From: Myxococcales bacterium
Lineage (GTDB): Bacteria; Myxococcota_A; Polyangia; Polyangiales; Polyangiaceae
Direction: 5' to 3'
DNA: 36,524 nucleotides
Assembly: GCA_016212965.1 (NCBI GenBank)
Contig: JACRDA010000057.1
Span: 1 to 36,524, forward strand
Numbering within the stretch: the stretch's first letter is position 1; every line of letters starts with the position of its first letter. The translations under genes and the position numbers were made by a program. Under the pieces are notes generated by a model. It saw nothing but the letters and a program-made list of their open reading frames with translations. It searched no databases and was not told the DNA's origin. Of the stretch, positions 8,355 through 17,000 are shown piece by piece.

Positions 8355-8723
8355 TCATTCCGGCTCCCTCGTGGCCGAGCCTTGCGCCGCGCCATCGACC
8401 GCCGCCACCTCCGCCCGGCGCGCTCGGCGCTCGGACTTCTCCGCCTTCTTCTGCGCCTTCTTCGCCGCCTGCCGCTTCGCGCGCTCCTCGATCGAGAGCA
8501 CCTCGAGAGGGCGCGCCAGGCCGAAGCGCTTCTCGTAGAGATGCTCGATGAATTCGGCGAGCGGCGCCTTCCAGGGTTCCTGCCGATGATTGTCGAGCGA
8601 GCCCAGGTTCGTCGGGCTCATGCCGAGCTCGCGCGCCATCTGCACGTGCGCATGCGAGAGATGATGGCGCTTGCGTGCGTCGACCCACGCCTGGAGCTTC
8701 GGCTCGAGCTTCACGCCTCGCAT
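8355..8723 (-). CDS. Small conserved hypothetical protein with Lys/Glu-rich tail
   Basis: A 122-residue protein from ATG 8723; a GTG three codons later is an alternative start. The N-terminal half (KLEPKLQAWVDARKRHHLSH, then MARELGMSPTNLGSLDNHRQ) looks like a short helical, possibly helix-turn-helix-like unit. The segment PWKAPLAEFIEHLYEKRFG follows, then a charged coiled-coil-like tail rich in Lys, Glu, Arg and Ala. I recognise the overall pattern as a widespread uncharacterised small protein but cannot name a function. It is transcribed with the ASCH gene directly downstream. Confidence 0.7.
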   Translation of the reverse strand: MRGVKLEPKLQAWVDARKRHHLSHAHVQMARELGMSPTNLGSLDNHRQEPWKAPLAEFIEHLYEKRFGLARPLEVLSIEERAKRQAAKKAQKKAEKSERRARRAEVAAVDGAAQGSATREPE

Positions 8724-8788
8724 CGTACCTCGAGTCGGGGGCGCTCGCCGCTCCCGAACACGTCGAAGGGCGCCGTTCGTGCCCCGCG

Positions 8789-9339
8789 TCAACGGCGATC
8801 GCGCCCGCAGCACCGCTTGCACTTCTTCCCGCTCCCGCAGGGGCACGGGCCCTGGCGCGACACCGCGGGGCGCGCGAGACTGCCCACCGGTAGGGCTGGT
8901 CCCCGAGCGCGTGGAGGGCGAGCTCGCGGTCGCTGCTCGAGGCGCTCGCGAGCAGGGTCGGGGCGCGCTCTCGCAGCTCCGCCGGCGCAGCGGTGAGCCG
9001 CGCGAGCTCCGCAAGGAACGGGTGCGGGACCTCCTCGGGGATGGGCTCGCCGCGGGCGAGGCGGGCCGCGCGCGCACGCATGCCCCGGGGCAGCTCGCGC
9101 CGCTTGCCGAGCGGCTCGAGCGCCGCGCGCCCCTCGAGCGTCGGGCGCTTCGCGAGTGCGTCGAGCGCCCAGCCGACCACGAACGGTGAGCGATCCGCGA
9201 GACCCTGCGGCGCGAGGCGGCCAGCCACGTCCGGGTGGTGCAGCAGGAGCCGGTGCCACGCCCAGGCGCGCACGTCGTCGGCAGCGTGGCCGGCGAACGC
9301 GAGGAGCTCGGGCTCGGTCCAGAGATGGGGCTCGTCCAC
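8789..9339 (-). pseudogene. HEAT-like/SEC-C motif protein, frameshifted near its C-terminus
   Basis: The first roughly 155 residues are helical and HEAT-repeat-like (DDVRAWAWHRLLLHHPDV, then SPFVVGWALDALAKRP). The C-terminus encodes a SEC-C zinc motif (CPCGSGKKCKRCC) but in another frame. The shift lies near 8865 in a GCGGGG run. Adding one base restores a single protein of about 183 aa ending at the stop 8789-8791. The start is uncertain: GTG 9339 is likely, and a TTG at 9381 would extend it. SEC-C motifs are small zinc-binding modules also found at the end of SecA. The protein's function is unknown. Confidence 0.7.
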
Positions 9340-9416
9340 GAGCCGGTCTTGCCGCGTCGCCGGGCCGCGCTCAAGCGCCAAGCGCCTGACCCCCGCTCAC
9401 CACCCCCGCCGGCGCC

Positions 9417-10034
9417 TCACGGTCGCGCCCGCTTCTTCTTCGCTGCGACCCCGCTCCGCGCACCCTCCGCCTTCGCGCCAAGGCGGAGCGCGACCGAGAG
9501 CTTCGCGAGCCCCGTGTGGATGGCGGCGAGGTCGAGCTTCGCCGGGTCGAAGTTGGCGGGCATCCAGTCGGAGAGCTCTTCGTGGTCGGGGTCCTTGGGG
9601 TCCGCGAGCACGGCGAGCTTGTCCTCGTAGCCCCAGATGCCGCCCGAGTCCTCGGGCGGAGCTGCCCGCTTGCCGCCGAGGCACGACACGCCGACCGCGG
9701 CGCCCGCCGGCTCCACCGCCTCGACGTGGATCACGTGGTACCAGTCGTCGCCGAAGTCGTACAGGTACAGGAGCTTCGAGCCCTCCCTCGCAACCTCCTC
9801 GAGGCGCACCCTGTCCTCCGGGACCACGCGGCGGCTCGGGGCGTCGAAGCCGTCGTCGCACGGCACGCCGTAGCGCACGCCGTCGATCTCGAAGTCGTGC
9901 AGGTGGCGGTCCTCCCAGGCGAACGCGACTTGCAGGATCTGGTGGAGCTGCGCGAGCGTCACGCGTCCCGGCACGAGGAGCCGCCGCCAGATGGCCGGCT
10001 TGCTGTCCCGCAGGGTGACCTTGAGCCGGTACAC
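9417..10034 (-). CDS. Plasmid pRiA4b ORF-3-like family protein
   Basis: A 205-residue protein starting at GTG 10034, with a weak GGTAGG upstream. The family signature is strong: VYRLKVTLRDSKPAIWRRLLVP, LAQLHQILQVAFAWEDRHLHDF, LLYLYDFGDDWYHVIHVE and GYEDKLAVLADP. This fold, also called the IS1096 passenger (TnpR-like) domain, is common on plasmids and in accessory DNA, and its biochemical role is unknown. The frame is open far upstream and runs without a stop into the lipoprotein gene at 10610. A single 427-residue fusion is possible as sequenced, but two separate genes are more likely. Confidence 0.85.
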   Translation of the reverse strand: MYRLKVTLRDSKPAIWRRLLVPGRVTLAQLHQILQVAFAWEDRHLHDFEIDGVRYGVPCDDGFDAPSRRVVPEDRVRLEEVAREGSKLLYLYDFGDDWYHVIHVEAVEPAGAAVGVSCLGGKRAAPPEDSGGIWGYEDKLAVLADPKDPDHEELSDWMPANFDPAKLDLAAIHTGLAKLSVALRLGAKAEGARSGVAAKKKRARP

Positions 10035-10080
10035 GGGCCTACCGATCCTGCCCCGCTGAGGCCGACGGCATGCCCGACCG

Positions 10081-10610
10081 CTAGCGGCAGCGCGTCGCGG
10101 AGGCAACACCCGGCAACACACCCGGCAGCACACCCGGCAACACACCCGGCAACGCCGAGCGCCCGCGGCGCTGGTCGTCGCCGCGCGCCGCGGCCCGGCG
10201 GGCGCTCGCGCTCCCGGCCCGATCGGCCCGAGACACGGCACGGCCTCGACGCACGCGAGCCACGCGTCGGCGTCGGCGGCGTCGCAGTCGGGCGGGAGCG
10301 TGTCGGTGCAGACGTCGGTCGCCTCCATCTCGGGCGCGCTGCAATTGTCGAGGTCGGCGAAGCAGAAGTCGTAGCAGGTCGGCTTCGGCGGGGTCATGCA
10401 GACGGGAATGATCTCGCAGGCGCGGGCACAGATCTGCGCCCGCGTGATGCACGCTCCGGCGTCGTCGCAGTAGCCGTCCGGGCAGTTGAGCGCGTCGCAG
10501 GGCACGGGATCGATGACGGCCTTGCCGCCGCAGCCCGCGAGCGCGAGCGCGCCCGCGAGCGCGCCCACGAGCGCGCCCGAGAGCGCGAGGGTGGTGGTGC
10601 GGGTGTTCAC
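10081..10610 (-). CDS. Cys-rich lipoprotein, C-terminus uncertain
   Basis: Starts at GTG 10610, with AAGGAGC upstream. The signal peptide (about residues 1-24) ends in a lipobox-like LALAGC, predicting lipidation and outer-surface or periplasmic location. The mature part is rich in paired cysteines (CDALNCPDGYCDDAGACI, CARACEIIPVC, CYDFCFADLDNC, WLACVEAVPC), a pattern common in myxobacterial secreted lipoproteins. After about residue 130 the sequence becomes Arg/Ala-rich and then a 12-bp repeat giving CRVC units, with no in-frame stop until 9417. A one-base deletion would instead end the protein at 10081 after 176 codons. Where translation really stops cannot be decided from the sequence. No function was recognised. 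Confidence 0.6.
10102..10154. repeat. 12-bp tandem repeat (GGCAACACACCC), about four copies
   Basis: Four to five imperfect copies of a 12-base unit. On the minus strand they read CRVC-CRVC-CRVC in the frame of the lipoprotein and LPGV-LPGV in the adjacent frame. The repeat sits exactly where the lipoprotein reading frame becomes doubtful, so slippage here may have altered its C-terminus. Confidence 0.8.
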
Positions 10611-10671
10611 GGCTGCTCCTTCGAGGTCTCGCCTCGTCCCTCGACCCTTCACCGCCGATGTTACCGCGCGA

Positions 10672-10868
10672 GCCGCCACAAGTGCCGCGTCTTGAATCAA
10701 GACAGGGGGTTTGTGGCGGCAGTGGGCGCCTCGAAGCGCGCGCGAGCCGCCACAAGTGCCGTGTCTTGAATCAAGACAGGGGGTTTGTGGCGGCAGTGGG
10801 CGCTCCGAAGCGCGCGCGAGCCGCCACAGGTGCCGCGTCTTGAATCAAGACAGGGGGTTTGTGGCGGC
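10672..10868. repeat. Hairpin-repeat array B: three 49-bp palindromes
   Basis: Units at 10672-10720, 10746-10794 and 10820-10868 have an exact 74-bp period and near-identical 25-bp spacers. Each folds with a 10-bp outer stem (GCCGCCACAA with TTGTGGCGGC), an asymmetric internal loop (GTGCCGY opposite AGGGGG) and a 7-bp inner stem (GTCTTGA with TCAAGAC) closed by a single A. Unit 3 has one stem mismatch (ACAGG). The array lies between the divergent lipoprotein and protease genes and is the left bracket of the conflict locus. Array C at 30436-30633 is the same type in the same orientation. Confidence 0.95.
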
Positions 10869-11030
10869 AGTTACACGGTCGAGCCCGGTACCGCGCAGCA
10901 TCGCCGCCGTGCGGGCGCGTGTCGCACTCTGCTAGGGTGGAGGGGGGTGGAGGGCGATGCCACGCAATCGCGCGATCGCGCGCGCTCGACCAAGTGCCCG
11001 GGGGCCGGCTCGGGGCCGATGTGGGGACCG
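10869..11030 (+). promoter_or_regulatory. Leader region of protease gene: candidate -10, palindrome and 30-codon upstream ORF
   Basis: TAGGGT at 10933-10938 is a possible high-GC -10 element; no convincing -35 is seen. The best ribosome binding site in the area (GGAGGGCG, ending at 10956) serves an ATG at 10957 that opens a 30-codon Arg-rich frame ending at TGA 11047-11049, overlapping the protease start at 11031. A self-complementary ATCGCGCGAT lies at 10967-10976. All regulatory roles here are inferred. Confidence 0.25.
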
Positions 11031-12098
11031 ATGTTCGATGAAGCGGTGAAGAACGCCCTCCTGGCGGCGGCCCGCGACGGGGGGATCCTGGACTCGCCCG
11101 CGCGCGTCGACTCGGTCGCGCGCGCCTTGCCGTCGGGGTTGCGCGCCGAGCGGCGGCAGAAGCGGGGCGCGACCGCCCAGTTCCGCGCCGACCTCGAGCT
11201 GTTGCAGGCGCTCCCGATCAGCGACGACAACCTCGGCGTCATCGGTCGCTACCTCGATCGCGCCCAGAGCATGGCGTCGGAGGCGGGCGTCGCCGCGTTC
11301 CTCGCGGCGCGCGCGGGGCTGTCCGGGGGGCCGCGCTCCTTTTTGCCCATCGACCACGGCAAGCAGTTCCCCGAGCGCGTCGTCATCCGTGACGAGACGC
11401 TGCCCATTGCGTTCCTCGCCCGCGGCAACGAGGCGGCGGCCGCCGTCGGCAAGCTCGAGGTTCCCGTACACGTGGGCGGCGTGCGCGATCCCGCGGCGAC
11501 GGCCCGGGGGACGGCGTGGTTGCTCACGCCGCGCCACGTGGTGACGTGCCTGCACGTCCTGCACGCGCGCGAGCCTGGGCAGAAGGCCAGCGCGCTCGAT
11601 CTCGCGGCGCAGACGGCGGCGGCGACGCTCAGCTTCGACGGCGCGAGCCAGCACGCTGCCACGGACCTCGCCGCCAAGTGGGAGGATCTCGACGTCGCGG
11701 TGGTGGAGCTCGCGGCGCCCCTGGCCGCGCCGCTGCCGCTCGTGTGCCGCGAGAGCCGCCCGCCGAAGCCGACGCCGGAGCTCGGCTTCTTCGTCAACCT
11801 CATCCAGTTCCCGCGCGGCGAGGAGAAACGCGTCGGCCTGCGCGCCAATGCCGCGCTCGACGTGACGAGCCGTGACGTCTTCTACTTCACCGACACCGAG
11901 CAGGGCTCGTCCGGCGCGCCGTGCTTCGACGACGCGTGGCAGGTCATCGCCGTGCACCGTGCGTGGGAGGTGCGCAACGGTGTGCAGTACCTCGGGCGCA
12001 CGGTCGGCTTCGCCAACGTCGGTACGCTGGTGGCGAACGTGCTCGACCGCCTGCGCGGCGAGCATCCGGACATCTACGCGGCGGTGCGCCGCGGGTAG
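11031..12098 (+). CDS. Trypsin-like serine protease with N-terminal helical (effector-associated-like) domain
   Basis: A 355-residue protein from ATG 11031, preceded by GGGGA; ATG 11019 is an in-frame alternative. Residues 1-85 are helical (FDEAVKNALLAAARDGGIL, then DDNLGVIGRYLDRAQ) and resemble the small adaptor-like effector-associated domains attached to conflict-system proteases; this comparison is tentative. The protease fold follows, with catalytic His 175 (TCLHVLH), Asp 221 (LDVAVVEL) and Ser 294 (QGSSGAPCFD). There is no signal peptide, so it is probably cytoplasmic, as expected for a signalling protease. It starts the locus of proteases, STAND and CHAT proteins and converges on the minus-strand operon. 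Adaptor-type N-termini in this class recruit the protease to an NTPase partner, which is the inferred role here. Confidence 0.85.
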   Translation: MFDEAVKNALLAAARDGGILDSPARVDSVARALPSGLRAERRQKRGATAQFRADLELLQALPISDDNLGVIGRYLDRAQSMASEAGVAAFLAARAGLSGGPRSFLPIDHGKQFPERVVIRDETLPIAFLARGNEAAAAVGKLEVPVHVGGVRDPAATARGTAWLLTPRHVVTCLHVLHAREPGQKASALDLAAQTAAATLSFDGASQHAATDLAAKWEDLDVAVVELAAPLAAPLPLVCRESRPPKPTPELGFFVNLIQFPRGEEKRVGLRANAALDVTSRDVFYFTDTEQGSSGAPCFDDAWQVIAVHRAWEVRNGVQYLGRTVGFANVGTLVANVLDRLRGEHPDIYAAVRRG

Positions 12099-12160
12099 GC
12101 TACGCCGCGGTGCGCCGCGGGTAGTCTACGCCGCGGTGCGCCGCGGTGCGCTGCGGGTCG
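12075..12160. repeat. 26-bp tandem repeat over the 3' end of the protease gene
   Basis: Units at 12075-12100 and 12101-12126, plus a partial third, share TACGCCGCGGTGCGCCGCGG. The first unit encodes the protease tail YAAVRRG and its TAG stop; the second repeats the tail and stop. The repeat fills the gap between two convergent genes. No classical terminator is obvious, although the GC-rich self-complementary units could act as one. Confidence 0.75.
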
Positions 12161-14065
12161 TCAGCCGAAGCGCATGTCGTCGGGCCCCTCGATGAGGCGC
12201 CGCCGGACGCCCGGCGCTTCCTCGCCGCCGCGCCAGGCGTCGATGGCCGCCAGATGCGCGAGCTCGAGACCGGTCTTTGCGGCGATGTCCGCGATCGGCA
12301 CCTGGTAGGTGCGGAAGGGTCCGAAGGGCGCCTCCTCGCCGAGCCCAGCGATCGCCTGCGCCTGGCTGAGGAGGTACCCGGCGGCCGAAAGCGCCTTCGA
12401 CTCCTTGTCGAAGGCCACGGCGATCTTCCAGAACTCGCGCGGCAGCCGGATCTTGCGGTAGCGCGGGTCGTTCTTCTTCAGCACCGGCCCGGAAAAGACG
12501 CATGCCCGGAGGTCGGCTGCGTCGGTGCGATCGAGCACGTAGTCCTCGAGCGCAAGCCAGGTCTTCTGGTTGAGCGCCTCGTGCTGCGGGCTCGAGTTCG
12601 TGTAATGGAAGGTGTCCTCTTCGGCCTCGGCCGCGGCGTCGCCCCAGACGGGATCGAGGCGGCGGACGAGGTGGCCGCGGTCGAGCGGGTTCGCGGAGTA
12701 GGCCTCGGCGTTGCCGATCTGGTGGTCGCGCGCCACGCGCGGGTCGAAGTACCAGAGGTCCTTGCCGCGCTTGCTGCGCACGAGGCTCCGGCCGTCGATG
12801 TTGACGGCCGTGAAGAGTGCGGTGCGGCGGCTCTTGCAGAGGACGACCGAGAAGTGGTGGTACGCGAGCACATGGCCGCCGCCCTCGACCGGCGCCACGT
12901 CGCCCGCGAAGGCGCCGAGGCCGGGCGGCTCGACCTCCTTGCCGCGTCCGAGGAAGCCGGGCCGGTAGCCGTCGCGCCCGCCGGCGAACCAGCTCGGGTC
13001 GCGCGTCGGATCGTCGGCCGTGCGCTTCGGCTTGGGCTTGCGGCGGCGCGGCGCTTCTTCGGCCCCCTCGGGCTCCGGACCGGGCATGGCGACCGCGATG
13101 TGACTCGCCCCGAGCACGCGCTCGATCTCGCTCGCCTTCACCGCGAAGTTCCGCCGCCCGTAGGTGCCCGCGAAGTGCAAGCCCACGGCGCGGCCCTCGC
13201 TGAGATCGAAGAGCACCGAGCCCGAGTTGCCGCCGAGCGTGGAGCAGTCGTGATGGAAGGTGAAGTCCTCGCCCCAGCTCTGGATGCGGCCCGGCGCGAA
13301 GCGCTTCACGCCGTAGCTGTCGCCGAAGATGCGTGCCATCACGTCGGCGTCGTTGCGCTGGCCGTCCCAGCCTGGGTAGCCGATGGCGGCGACCCAGCCG
13401 TCGGGCTCCACCTGCGACAGCTCGAAGGGCTCCGGCAGGCCCGCATGCGAGTCGAGCCGGAGCACGGCCATGTCGGCGTGCGCGTCGTCGTCGGGCGCGA
13501 GGTAGAGGACGGACTCGACCGTGCGCACGTGGGTCGCGGCGTTGTCGCGCTCGCGCAGGAAGTCGACCTGCGCGCCGAGTGGCGTGCCGGCGAAGGACCG
13601 GAACCGGACCGTGTCGGGCCCGCCCTGCGCGAACACGAGCCCGACGTGCCGATTCGTGACGACCGTGCGCTCGCCGATCACCCACGCCGTGCCGATCCAG
13701 TCGTGGTCGGGGTGCCCGAGCACCTCGACGCGCCCCACGCAGCGCAGCAGCGGCTCGACGAGCGGCAGGAATGGAGCCAGGCGCTCCTTCCACGTCTGGC
13801 TGGTGGGAACGTCGACCTTGTCGCCCCGCACGAACAGCGCCGGTCGACCGTAGCGCCGGACGATCGCCTCGAGCTCGCCGGGGGCCTCGGCCGGTGCGGC
13901 CGACTCCTCGGCCCCGCGGCGTTGCGCGTCCACGTAGCGCGCGAGCTGTTCGCGCGTGGCGCCCACACGCTCGGCGAGCGGGCTGCTTCCGCGCTCGACC
14001 AGCTCCAGGATCTCGTCGGCGATCTCGCGGTCGGCGGACAGGACGGACGGTACGCGTGGGCTCAT
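12161..14065 (-). CDS. Trypsin-like protease fused to DNA/RNA non-specific endonuclease (DRGH)
   Basis: A 634-residue protein from ATG 14065, overlapping the stop of the upstream STAND gene by 4 bp (ATGA). Residues 1-60 are a small helical domain. Residues about 65-325 form a trypsin-like protease with His 140 (TNRHV), Asp 198 (HADMAVL) and Ser 281 (GGNSGS). A Pro/Arg/Lys linker (about 330-355) leads to a NUC_1-type nuclease at about 360-625. That domain has DRGH (His 465) and downstream Asn residues (TNSSPQHEALNQ) that coordinate the single metal in this family. No signal peptide is present, unlike secreted nucleases of the family, so the target is probably inside the cell. Inferred role: a nuclease effector tethered to, and possibly released or controlled by, its own protease domain. 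It is the last gene of the minus-strand operon. Confidence 0.93.
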   Translation of the reverse strand: MSPRVPSVLSADREIADEILELVERGSSPLAERVGATREQLARYVDAQRRGAEESAAPAEAPGELEAIVRRYGRPALFVRGDKVDVPTSQTWKERLAPFLPLVEPLLRCVGRVEVLGHPDHDWIGTAWVIGERTVVTNRHVGLVFAQGGPDTVRFRSFAGTPLGAQVDFLRERDNAATHVRTVESVLYLAPDDDAHADMAVLRLDSHAGLPEPFELSQVEPDGWVAAIGYPGWDGQRNDADVMARIFGDSYGVKRFAPGRIQSWGEDFTFHHDCSTLGGNSGSVLFDLSEGRAVGLHFAGTYGRRNFAVKASEIERVLGASHIAVAMPGPEPEGAEEAPRRRKPKPKRTADDPTRDPSWFAGGRDGYRPGFLGRGKEVEPPGLGAFAGDVAPVEGGGHVLAYHHFSVVLCKSRRTALFTAVNIDGRSLVRSKRGKDLWYFDPRVARDHQIGNAEAYSANPLDRGHLVRRLDPVWGDAAAEAEEDTFHYTNSSPQHEALNQKTWLALEDYVLDRTDAADLRACVFSGPVLKKNDPRYRKIRLPREFWKIAVAFDKESKALSAAGYLLSQAQAIAGLGEEAPFGPFRTYQVPIADIAAKTGLELAHLAAIDAWRGGEEAPGVRRRLIEGPDDMRFG

Positions 14066-17000
14066 GTTGCCTCGATGGCTTCTGGGAGTTGGGTGAAGAC
14101 GCCGGGCGGCGGCGCGGCGTCCGGGCGGTAGTTCATGAGCTCGAGCGCCTCGGCGAGCTTCTGGTGCGGCTCGAGGGGCCAGCGCTCGAAGTGGGCAGGG
14201 TCGAGCGCCCACGCGAGATCCCAGGCCCGCAAGAGCTCGTCCGTGTCCGCGCGACCGGAGACGAGCGCCTGCCAGGTGTCGAGGAGGGTCTCGTGCGTGA
14301 CCCATTCGTGCCCATCGTGGCGGGCGAGGCGGCGCCGCACGGCGAGCAGGGCGCGCAGCGCCGGCGGTGGCGCGATGCAGAGGAGCCTGTGCACGAGCGC
14401 GAAGAGCTGGTTGCTCGCGTCCGCGGCGAGGACCACCGCCCGTGCGCTCGGGTCCCGGCGCTGGAGTCGTTCGCGCGTGGGTCCGAGGTCGGCGACGAGC
14501 GTCGCGAGCTCGTGCCGCGCCTCGAGGGCAATGGCGCCCTCGATCCAGGCCTCGAGGCTCGACAGGGCGGCGGCCCGCTCCTGCGCCGCGCCGGCCACGA
14601 AGCGGGTGGCCGCACGGTGCTGCTCCTCGAGCAGTCGGCGCACGCCCTCGCAAAGCGCCGCGGGCGCCCCTCGGGACTTCACGGCGCGCGCCAGCGCCGG
14701 CGCGAGCGCCGGAGGCCCCTGCAAGAGCGCCCGCATCACGCCGCGCACGAGCTCCGGCGCGTCGCGCCGCGCCGCGTCGAGCGGCGTGAGCAGCGGGGCG
14801 AGCAGCTCGGCGAAGGGCGCGCTCCGCACGTCGTCGAGGGCGCCGAGCTCGAGCGCTCGCTCGAGGTCCCTGGCCTCCTCGAGGGCCGAGCCGGCGGCGA
14901 GCAAGAGGATCCGGTCCGAGCGAAGCTGCGAGTCGTTCAGCGCGCGGAAGGTGCGGGCGACCGCGTGCCGATAGCGTGCGCGGCGCTCTTCGAGCGGGCC
15001 CGCGAGCAGGGCTGCGGCAGCCAGGGCCTGGAGGCGAAGGACGTCGGCCTCGGGGTCGAGCGCGGCCGTCGCGGCGTCCACGCGATCGAGCGCCGCGGCG
15101 AGCGCCTCGACCGAGCCGCGCGTCGACTCGACCCACGCGAGGACGAGCTCGAGCTCGAGCTCGGCCCCCGGCGCGCCCTCGAGCCCGGACCCGAGTGCGC
15201 CGAGGCGATCGCGCGCCTCGAGCGCCGCGCGCTCGGCCTCGTCGGGCGCGCCCTGCATGCGCCGCAGCCGTGCTTCCAGCCAGAGGAGCACCGGGTCCTC
15301 GAACGGTCCCTCGTGCGTCACGAGCGCGCTCGCCTCGTCGAGCTTGCCGTCGCGGAGCAGGAGCTCGAGCCGCTCGGCGAGGGGCGCGAGGCTGGGCCTC
15401 GCAGGACCGGGCCCGGGTGCGGGCATCGGGAACGCGAGCGTGCGCCTGACACCCGCGGCCCCGCCCCCGCCCCCGGCTCCCCCGACCCGCATCGGCGCGC
15501 CGGGGGCGTGCGCCCGCGTCCGCGCCCGGAGTGCTTCCTTCGCCTGGGCAGGGAGCTCGTCGGCGCCTTCGAGATCGAGCGCGTCCGCGGGCCGGAGCCG
15601 GTCCGCCATGTCGAGCCGCCCCAGCATGAGCCCGTGGTAGGTGGCCTCGGCGGCGTCGCCCGACCCGAGGAAATACGCCAGCGCGCGCCGGTGGAGCGCC
15701 GTCACGCGCCGCTCGTCGTCGCGTTTCATGAGCGCGAGGAGCTCGGCTCGCACCTCCGGTCGGAGCACGAGCCCGCTCCGCCCGGTCGACTCGGTCACGA
15801 GATCGTTCACCTGCCTCAGGGCCTCGAAGAGCTGGGCCGCGTCCGCGTCGTCCGCGACGGGCGGGCTCGGCAGATCGTGCAGGAGCTCCTGCACGAGCTT
15901 CTTCGTGATGCGCCGCAGGACGAAGCCCGGGTGCACGAGCGCCGCCACGCGCGGATCCTCGAGGTGATCGAGGATCCGCAGATGCAGGTAGCCGTCGACG
16001 AGCTGGCGCGCGACGGCGTCGCGGAGCCCGGCGTCGCCGTCGAGCTCGAGCCCCCGGGCTCCGGCCGCGCGCGCCGCGAGCCGCAGCGTGAGCGGCCGCC
16101 ACGGAACGAGGCCGAGGATGCGCTCGGCCACGGCCTCGTCGCCGATGCCCTGCCGGCGCAGGAGCTCCTCGGCGTCCGCGCGCTCGAGCTCCCGGAGCGG
16201 GAGCGGTCGAGCCGGGGTCGGCCACACCCCCTCGAAGGCGCGGTCCCCGACGCCACGGCCGGCCACCACGAGCACGCCCGCGATTGCGTTCACGAGGTGC
16301 CAGAGCAGACCGAGCGTGCGCGCCGCGCTCTCGGGGCTCTGCCGCAGGGGCCGCTCGAAGGTGTCGAGGATGACGACGACGCGCCGGATGCGGCCCTCGG
16401 CGACCGCTGCGAGCAGGAGGTCTCGCGCCCGCTCGACGGCGAACGCGAGCCGGCTGTCCACGCCCTCGAACACGACGGCCTGCACGTAGGCCGCCTCGCC
16501 GACGTCCTCGCCACCCGCCGCCCCGAGATCCTCGGCGAGCGCCGCGAAGTCCGTGCCGCGCGCCGCGAGCCCGGTGAGCACGCGCCCGAGGACGGAGCTC
16601 GGCGAGCGGACGTCGACGTCCGGGTCGTCGAAATCGACGTGGAGGATGACGTCGTTCTTCCCGGTGGCGCCGAAGTCGAGCCGGAAGCGCGCCAGGAGCG
16701 CGGTCTTGCCCATCCCGCCGGTCGCGTCGAGCAACAGCAGCTCGGGCTCGGGCCCGGGTCCCCGCTCGGCGAAGTCGCGCAAGATCCCGAGCTCGGCGGA
16801 TCGGCCGACGAAATGGTCTCCGCCCATCGCCTCGAGACCCCGCCGCGTGCTCGCCTCGCGCGCCAGCGCCCGCATGCGCCGCGCGTCCTCGCGCGCCCAA
16901 GGCAAGGCGTCGAGCCAGAACGCCACGCGCTCGAGCGCGTCGTCGGGGGTCGCCGCGACGCCGACGTCGCCGTGCTCGAGCCAGTGCTCGAGCGCCACCT

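Noticed and set aside
10658..10935. Short ORFs through array B (and similar ones in arrays A and C)
   Set aside because: They arise because the repeat lacks stops in several frames; they are the same repeat translated over and over, with no ribosome binding site.
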